In this document: positions 58,046-64,000 of the stretch, piece after piece
How positions within the stretch are numbered: the first letter of the stretch is position 1
Layout: every line of letters begins with the position of its first letter
Assembly: GCF_029784165.1 (NCBI RefSeq)
Contig: NC_073695.1
Coordinates: 95,545,777 to 95,609,776 of the forward strand
Origin: Wyeomyia smithii
Lineage: Eukaryota > Arthropoda > Insecta > Diptera > Culicidae
DNA: 64,000 bases
Direction: 5' to 3'
Program-made: the position numbers and the translations under genes
The notes under the pieces: model-generated
The model's input: only the letters and a program-made list of their open reading frames with translations
Told to the model about the DNA's origin: nothing
Databases searched by the model: none

Positions 58046-59320
58046 GTCCGTATGTCACTGCGGTTTTGGAATCAAAGTGATGGGGTGAAATGTTCGAACG
58101 GTACGTTTTATACCAAGGCTTCGTCAGATAAATAAAAAGAAGGAGGGGCTACATAGGTGATGGAATGGTAAGGAAAAATTTTCCTTGAAAGCTGCGCTGG
58201 CCGCTGTCGTAATATTAAAACCAACACAAACATGCATTTATGCAAGGTTTTTTCCACTTGCAGCAGCATTTGGTAAAACAGAAAATTCAATTAGCCGCTT
58301 CTGTAACAAAATTTCGAGGCACCAAAAGGGGCCAGGTGCCGAATATATTTTTGTTTTTGGTTAGTCCGTCCAGAATTCCAGCCATTTTAGTATTTTGCAG
58401 TGTCATTTATTACTAACAGCCACCAGCATAACGAGTAAAACCGGCACGAGATGACCGGTACTCTTGTCTTTCCTCCTTTCAGCTGCTATCACCTAGCGTC
58501 CGCATGTCGCTGGTGCAGTTTTGGAATCAAAATGATGGGGCGCCGGCCGCTGTCGTAAAATTAACACCAACAAAAAGATGCATATTTGCAAGGTTTTATC
58601 CGCTAGCAGCAGCATTTTGTAATAAAACAGAATATTCAATTAGCCGCTTCTGTAACAAAATTTCGAGGCACCAAAAGGGGCCAGGTGCCGAATATATCCA
58701 TGTTTTTGGTCAGTCCGTCCAGAATTCTTTCAAGATAGCGTCCGTATGTAGCCGGTACGGTTTAGTAATGAAACTAATGGGGTGAAATGTTCGAACGGTA
58801 CGTTTTATACCAAGGCTTCGTCAGATAAATAAAAAGAAGGTGGGGCTACATAGGTGATGGAATGGTAAGGAAAAATTTTTCTTGAAAGCTGCGCCGGCCG
58901 CTGTCGTAATATTAACACCAACACAAACATGCATTTATGCAAGGTTTTTTCCGCTTGCAGCAGCACTTGGTAAAACAGAAAATTCAATTAGCTGCTTCTG
59001 TAACAAAATTTCAAGGCACCAAAAGGTGCCAGTTGCCGATTATAGTTTCCTGGTTAGTCCGTCCAGAATTCCAGCCATTTAAGTGTTTTGCAGTAGCCAT
59101 TTACTACTAAAGCCACCAGCATAACGGGTGAAACCGGCACGAGATGACCGGTACTATTTTGTATTTCCTCCTTTCAGCTGCTATCACCTAGCGTCCGCAT
59201 GTCACTGGTGCGGTTTTGGAATCAGAATGATGGGGCGCCGGCCGCTGTCGTAATATTAACACCAACAAAAAAATGCATATTTGCAAAAATTTTTCCCCTA
59301 GCAGCAGCATAAACATCGGA
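58046..59320. repeat. Local tandem duplication of promoter-like units
   Basis: Long units start near 58046 and 58743. Both contain AATGTTCGAACGGTACGTTT, then TATACCAAGGCTTCGTCAGA, CTACATAGGTGATGGAATGG, GGCCGCTGTCGTAATATTAA and TTCTGTAACAAAATTTC. Short units start near 58498 and 59198 (GTCCGCATGTC, GATGGGGCGCCGGCCGCTGT). Alternation is long-short-long-short. On the minus strand each long unit has TATAAAACGTACCG and a shared 60-codon frame (58290-58108 and 58987-58805, nearly identical), which probably reflects duplication, not a gene. Confidence 0.8.
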
Positions 59321-59379
59321 AACAGAAAGTGACAACAACAATAACAACAAAGTCAGATCGATTGTATCCGTTAGTGTCG

Positions 59380-59600
59380 ACTGTGCTTGGGAAGAGAGGT
59401 AGTGATTGGCTGCGCGGTATGATTTAGACAATCGATATTAATTACAAATTTTTCAATAGTGTATCTCAAACAAAAGTTTGTTTTTGTTACATAAATTTAA
59501 CCGTAAAAGAATTTCTGATCGATTGATGCCAAAACCTCGAAAACCTGATTATAGATGGCTGCAAAATAAGCGCTCAAAACCTGACCACTTTTCTCTGGTT
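59380..59600. repeat. Weak copy of the dispersed CCAAT-containing repeat
   Basis: GTGTCGACTGTGCTTGGGAAG matches 47571-47592 and GATTGGCTG is an inverted CCAAT. The rest is diverged (TTTTTCAATAGTG; ATAGATGGCTGCAAAA). Confidence 0.5.
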
Positions 59601-61220
59601 TTCCCTGGTTGAGTTACTAGATTTTCAAATTCAGGGGCCTAACTTCGATATAGACGTTAGTCAACGTCAAAAGAAGTTTACGACTGTCGTGCTGTTTTGT
59701 TTAGACTATTTGCGTTCTAATTCTATCTCATAAACAAAATGCCAGAGTGTAGCAATGCAACTCTTATTTTCAGCCTCCCAAAAAGATATTACTTGGTATC
59801 AATCGGGGTTATTTCAGAATAAACAGACTTCCCTTCAATTTTCAAAACTGTATTTCAAAAACGAAACATTATCTATGATTTTTTGATGTGCAAAATGCTG
59901 ATGTATTGGCCCTATTATCGTCAGGTTTGTCTTATTATCGTCCGGACTTCATAAACAGTCATAGAGAACCGATCTTTGTCAAAAAGATGCTCTGCAATAT
60001 GAAGAACTAAAATAAAAGAAATAAACACTCTAGGACATCTTCTACCCCTTGACGATAATGGGATAAACCTGACGATGACATAGCTGATACCCTATGTAAA
60101 AATCTCAGCAAAAATATGAAAAGGGGATTATAGTTCATTCCACATAGCGTAACCTGTGTGTTACACGTTATAGATCATAACCAATTTAAATTGCATCAAG
60201 AACAGAATAATGCCTGATGGTCAATTGAGGAAGCGATTTGAGGGATATTAGTTTGATACTTGCAGCCACAAGAGACCGCGGACTTCTCTGCATAATCCAC
60301 AAGTATCATATGAAGAATAAAGTGGGTGGTGCAATCTTTATTATACGAATTCGAAACTACTCTATAATGTAGCTTGATTTCGTAAAACGGAAACCAAACA
60401 TCAGTTATTATTATCGTACGTAAAATGCGAATAATTGGCAAATGTACCGGTTCTTAGATCAGAACGTCACTATTATATACATTTGAACGTGAAATTATTG
60501 TTTGAAATATTCATACTAGGCATGCTTGTCATTCTCCTCAGTATGTGAAAGGAGAGGAGAAAAAATTTATCGCCCACTTCCCTTCCAGTATATGCCTGCG
60601 TATAGCAAATGCTTTCACCACACTGCTTCTTTCTCCACTCCAAAGTGTCTCAACCAGCTTACAGAGAGACAAACACTTCCAGCTCACTCCACATCTGATA
60701 GAAATGAGAGGGGTAAATCACTCTACAGAGAAAACGCAGAAGTACACAACAGTGTCCACTGGCGAGTAGTACGGAGAGTGAAAAAAAAATTTACCGGGCA
60801 AAAGTGTAGTCCTCGTGTAGCTACACCACGAAAACGAATTCCACCAGAGTAAATTCGACCGGCACGAGCAACGCATTCTATTTTTTTTCTCCCAATCTCC
60901 TTTTCTTTTCTGCCATGCTCAAGAAACCAACTGTGAAACGCACCGCAGATAGCTCTGCAGTGTAATTATTGTGCGTGATGTCAACACGTGTGAGAAAGTA
61001 CATCATATATCATTGTCTCGCAAGAGAGAGGTTTCAGATTTCACCGCAGTGCTTTCAGTAAGCTCAGCAGATAAAAATCGTTTGTCGCTCTCTTCTAGCA
61101 TGAGCGTTGATTTGCTCTTTAGTGTGAGAGCAGTTGTTTCCGCAGTGCAAAATGTTCTCCTGCACTTTAGAGGTTTTTTTGAGGAGAAAAGACAAGCATG
61201 ATACTAGGCACAAGCATAAT
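59601..61220. other. Unassigned intergenic DNA
   Basis: A degenerate inverted pair around CCTATTATCGTCAGGTTTGT (59910) and TGACGATAATGGGATAAACC (60051) may be a decayed MITE. Two overlapping frames at 60526-60852 and one at 60971-61201 show no recognised domain. Confidence 0.4.
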
Positions 61221-61223
61221 AGC

Positions 61224-61490
61224 ACTTGGTGGTCCCCGTGGTTCTGTGGTTAGCGATGTCGGTCGGCTAGCTCTCCCACACGGTTGTGATATCGGGTTCG
61301 ATTCCCGATCAGGTCGAGGATCTTTTCGAACTGGAAATTTTCTCGACTCAGCACTGGGGCACGGTGTATCGTTGTACTTATCCTACAACATGCAAAATGT
61401 GCCGAAAACAATATCGATAACGAATTCTCTCAACTAGTCGAGGTGATCGAGACCGTATTAGCCCCCAGGCTAGCGTGCGATATTGTTATA
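61224..61490 (+). mobile_element. tRNA-derived SINE
   Basis: It begins GCACTTGGTGGTCCCCGTGG. It has an A-box-like TGGTTAGCGATGTCGG (from 61247) and a perfect B box GGTTCGATTCC (61295-61305) at tRNA spacing, then an unrelated tail (CTGGAAATTTTCTCGACTCA..AACATGCAAAATGTGCCG) and closing blocks with CTAGTCGAGGTGATCGAGAC. The tRNA fold is not complete, so it is a SINE, not a tRNA gene. Similar in style to the Feilai class of mosquito SINEs; the name is inference. Confidence 0.75.
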
Positions 61491-61528
61491 ATAGCACTTT
61501 GAAATCTTTGGAAAATTACCCACATTAA

Positions 61529-62268
61529 GGGGTGATATACCTTTTTAGTTTTTCATAAAACCGGAAAAATTTTTATTACATTACCTTCAAATACAACAAC
61601 TTAAGAACATTTCCACAAATTTTCATAAAGATCTGATTAATAGGAAGAAAGTTAGAGCGATTTGCAACGCGCCTCGCCACGACCGCATAAGCTAAACATG
61701 AAACTTTACACGCGATTATCTCGGAATAGTTTTTTCCGGAAAATGATTTTGCTGTGATCCTGATTGTGGGAAAACTACTGAACCGATTTCCTTCATCTTT
61801 TTTTTTAATTTTCGTTATAAAATTCGCCGGTCCTTGAACGATCGCTTTTTGAAACATACAGTTACATTTTGCAGCATAAAACTTTTTAATGCAATTTTTT
61901 GCGCTCAAAACGTGCATTTTTTGGGAAAAACGTTCCCGTTTGCACTGAAAACAAAATGCTCATAAAAGCGATCGTTCAAGGACACGGCACACTTTCAAAC
62001 TAATGAAATAATATGAGTTTTTGATTTCGGTTGATCCGTTGAGTATCTATCAGGATCACCGCAAGCCTCTGCAAAAAAATAGCGTTTCGAGGAAACGGCC
62101 GTTACTCCAAAAATAATTGGTATATCTCAAAATCAAAGGTATTTTCTTGTTGTTGATAAACTGTACTTTCAGAAAAATACCACTTTGATGCAATGAAAAT
62201 GGTTCTATGCACTTAAAAATAAATTCAAACTCCCCTCATTTTTCCCGACCAAAAAGGTATATAACCCC
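61529..62268. mobile_element. piggyBac-like MITE, copy 2
   Basis: 740 bases bounded by TTAA on both sides (61525-61528 and 62269-62272). Termini are GGGGTGATATACCTTTTT and AAAAAGGTATATAACCCC. It is the inverted counterpart of 37646-38372, matching through the interior with about 10-15% differences. No ORF long enough for a transposase. Confidence 0.85.
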
Positions 62269-62272
62269 TTAA

Positions 62273-63009
62273 GAATAAACGAAATAGAACGCTTGAGCTC
62301 CAACTAAAACAAAAAAAAAACGTAAATTCAAAGCCTTGCGGATTTCGCGCCGGCTCGTCCATGAGACTGGCAGCACCCCCTCGGAATTTATTCAAACCTT
62401 GTGGGTGTGTAGGCCATACTGAACTAAACAGCGTTGAATACTTTTTTTTCACAAATTTATCTAGTTTACAAAAAAAATTGTTAGAAGAACAAAAGATAAA
62501 CTAAATTCTGATATTTATCTGATCTGATCATGAAAATATGAAAAACAGGAAGTAGATTAAACTTTACAGAAACGGAAACTGGTATAACGTCTATAACAAA
62601 ATAGTAATAGTCTAGAAAAAATATAAAGTGAGACAAAAAAGATTCAGAATACAAAAACAATTCGATTATATCACGTTCAGAAAATATTTTCGCGTAGTCT
62701 TCAGTAAATTTGTTCAAAGGGTCAAGAGCAGTGCTGATAAAAGTCATTTTCCCCAGCAAAATTCTTCGAAAATTACAGCCAATCATTTTCAATTTTCACT
62801 TCCAATGATCGCAGCACTCTTTCAGATACACTAGATTATCGTCCTTGTAACGTGCTGTTATACTCAGATGAAATAGATCGTGCGCATCGTTCACAGTTAC
62901 AGAATAAAATTTGACGACAAATCCAACCAAATGATCTTCACTTCAAAGCGAAAAAGAAAAACAAATAGTCCACTCAACCAAATTAACCTCACCGAAACAC
63001 TTTTTCACT
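62273..63009. other. Unassigned AT-rich DNA
   Basis: Minus-strand frames of 75 and 103 codons at 62225-62452 and 62481-62792 show no recognisable motif. Confidence 0.4.
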
Positions 63010-63225
63010 GTCACTGACCGATGCCTTGACAATCTTCGTTAACTGATAAACTGATTTTGTTGTCTTGCTTTCATCGCATGAAATGTAATGAGGTGTTTTG
63101 TCAGTTCACTTCCATGCAAGAAGCGGGAAGGGAGAACTCTGAAAGGATTGTAAAAAAATAACGTTTATGAATGCTTTTTTTCACTTTCACTCAAGAGTGT
63201 CAACAAATATCAACCCTGGTCAAGA
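63010..63225 (-). repeat. Inverted partner of the repeat at 20805-21030
   Basis: GATGCCTTGACAATCTTCGT through CAAGAAGCGGGAAGGGAGAA to TCAACAAATATCAACCCTGG is the reverse complement of 20805-21030 with small differences. Confidence 0.75.
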
Positions 63226-63553
63226 GATTCGACCGCAACGCAGCGCTCGTGTGCATGTAGCTTTCAAAATTCGAAACATTACTCATCTGCTGCGGTCTTT
63301 AGGAAACTTGTTCAGCAGGTTATGTGAAAATCTTTGCTGAAGACCACAGTTTTCCAGGAGGACGGAATCGTAGCAGGTAAATCAGGAGCAAAACACGAAG
63401 ATCGATGTGTCAACTTGCATTTTAAATGATTCAAAAATCAAGCATCACTTTACCCAGAATAAGATTATCTTCCCAGGGTTAAGAGTAGCGATTGTCTGAA
63501 AACTTGCTGACAATTTTTCGCCGCTAGATGGTACTGCTGGGTGAATTGACTCG

Positions 63554-63723
<170 letters not shown>

Positions 63724-64000
63724 CAGAAACGTAATAAAACCGAAATGCTTTGCTTCATAAATTTGAGAATGATGAAAACGAAACGTGGAAAAAACGAACT
63801 ATGATAAAATCGTCACGTCATGAGACAAAAATATAGTTATAAATTTGATATCTCAAAAAACTCACATATAAGGAATCTAAGTTTTTTAATACGATAAAAT
63901 ACATTATCAACCGCTTAATAACAATTACTAAAACTTGAAAAAATAAAACCCAAAAATATTAGGATCTGTCAAATATATTTTTTGAAATTTTTGTCACGGT
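63724..64000. other. AT-rich end of window, nothing recognised
   Basis: No frame or repeat was supported. Confidence 0.4.

Noticed and set aside
58108..58987. Two identical 60-residue minus-strand proteins
   Set aside because: Identity follows from the local DNA duplication; the frames include the TATA region and have no coding hallmarks.
61224..61310. Possible tRNA gene
   Set aside because: A and B boxes are present, but acceptor and anticodon stems do not pair and a long unrelated tail follows; called a SINE.

Overview
The window reads as non-coding-rich, transposon-saturated insect DNA, most likely from a culicine mosquito (Aedes-like). The reasons are long introns, jockey, LOA/I and RTE-type non-LTR fragments, an ITmD37E-type mariner, tRNA-derived SINEs and many short inverted-repeat elements, with very little conventional coding sequence. 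The species call is an inference from repeat style and from the closeness of the one recognisable gene to dipteran Mmp1.

Three protein-coding loci are well supported, all on the minus strand. The main one is a matrix metalloproteinase, Mmp1-like, in six coding exons from 42489 down to 30928. The exons sum to 1650 bases (549 residues) with compatible splice phases. They encode a signal peptide, a PRCGVRD cysteine switch, an RSKR furin site, a zinc HExxHxxGxxH site, hemopexin repeats and a hydrophobic C-terminal anchor tail. A 9.7 kb intron separates the anchor exon from the rest, and reading through the preceding donor gives an alternative short, anchorless ending. The other two are a pair of three-exon genes for 124-residue secreted proteins ending in C-x5-C-x9-C-C-P-F (11778-11224 and 17989-17445). 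They are identical over 171 bases around exon 3 but diverged elsewhere, which suggests gene conversion. A related lone first exon lies at 3609-3450.

Layout: 1-1.3 kb, decayed LOA/I-like RT and RNase H; 3.4-3.6 kb, lone secreted-protein exon; 6.5-9.6 kb, decayed jockey-type element carrying two DNA-element insertions; 9.7-10.8 kb and 28.5-29.8 kb, two copies of a TATAGCGTGTGTGGC-rich repeat; 11.2-18.1 kb, the secreted-protein gene pair, with a 3 kb composite tandem-repeat element between them that includes a G-rich minisatellite; 18.3-30 kb, RTE relic and dispersed repeats; 30.9-42.5 kb, Mmp1 with a nested hAT-like/piggyBac-like insertion and an RT fragment in its large intron; 46.4-48.4 kb, long-TIR element; 50.2-52 kb, mariner split by a tandem repeat plus SINE; 52-53.2 kb, second copy of part of the composite repeat, with a MITE insertion; 57.7-59.3 kb, an unrecognised basic exon beside a promoter-like tandem duplication; 61.2-62.3 kb, SINE and piggyBac-like MITE; 63.6 kb, long (TA)n.

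No CRISPR array, rRNA, intact tRNA or clear viral integration was seen. Nothing amounts to a demonstrated new system. The best leads are the secreted-protein pair with its conversion tract, the Mmp1 anchor/secreted switch, the G-quadruplex-like minisatellite and the duplicated promoter-like modules.
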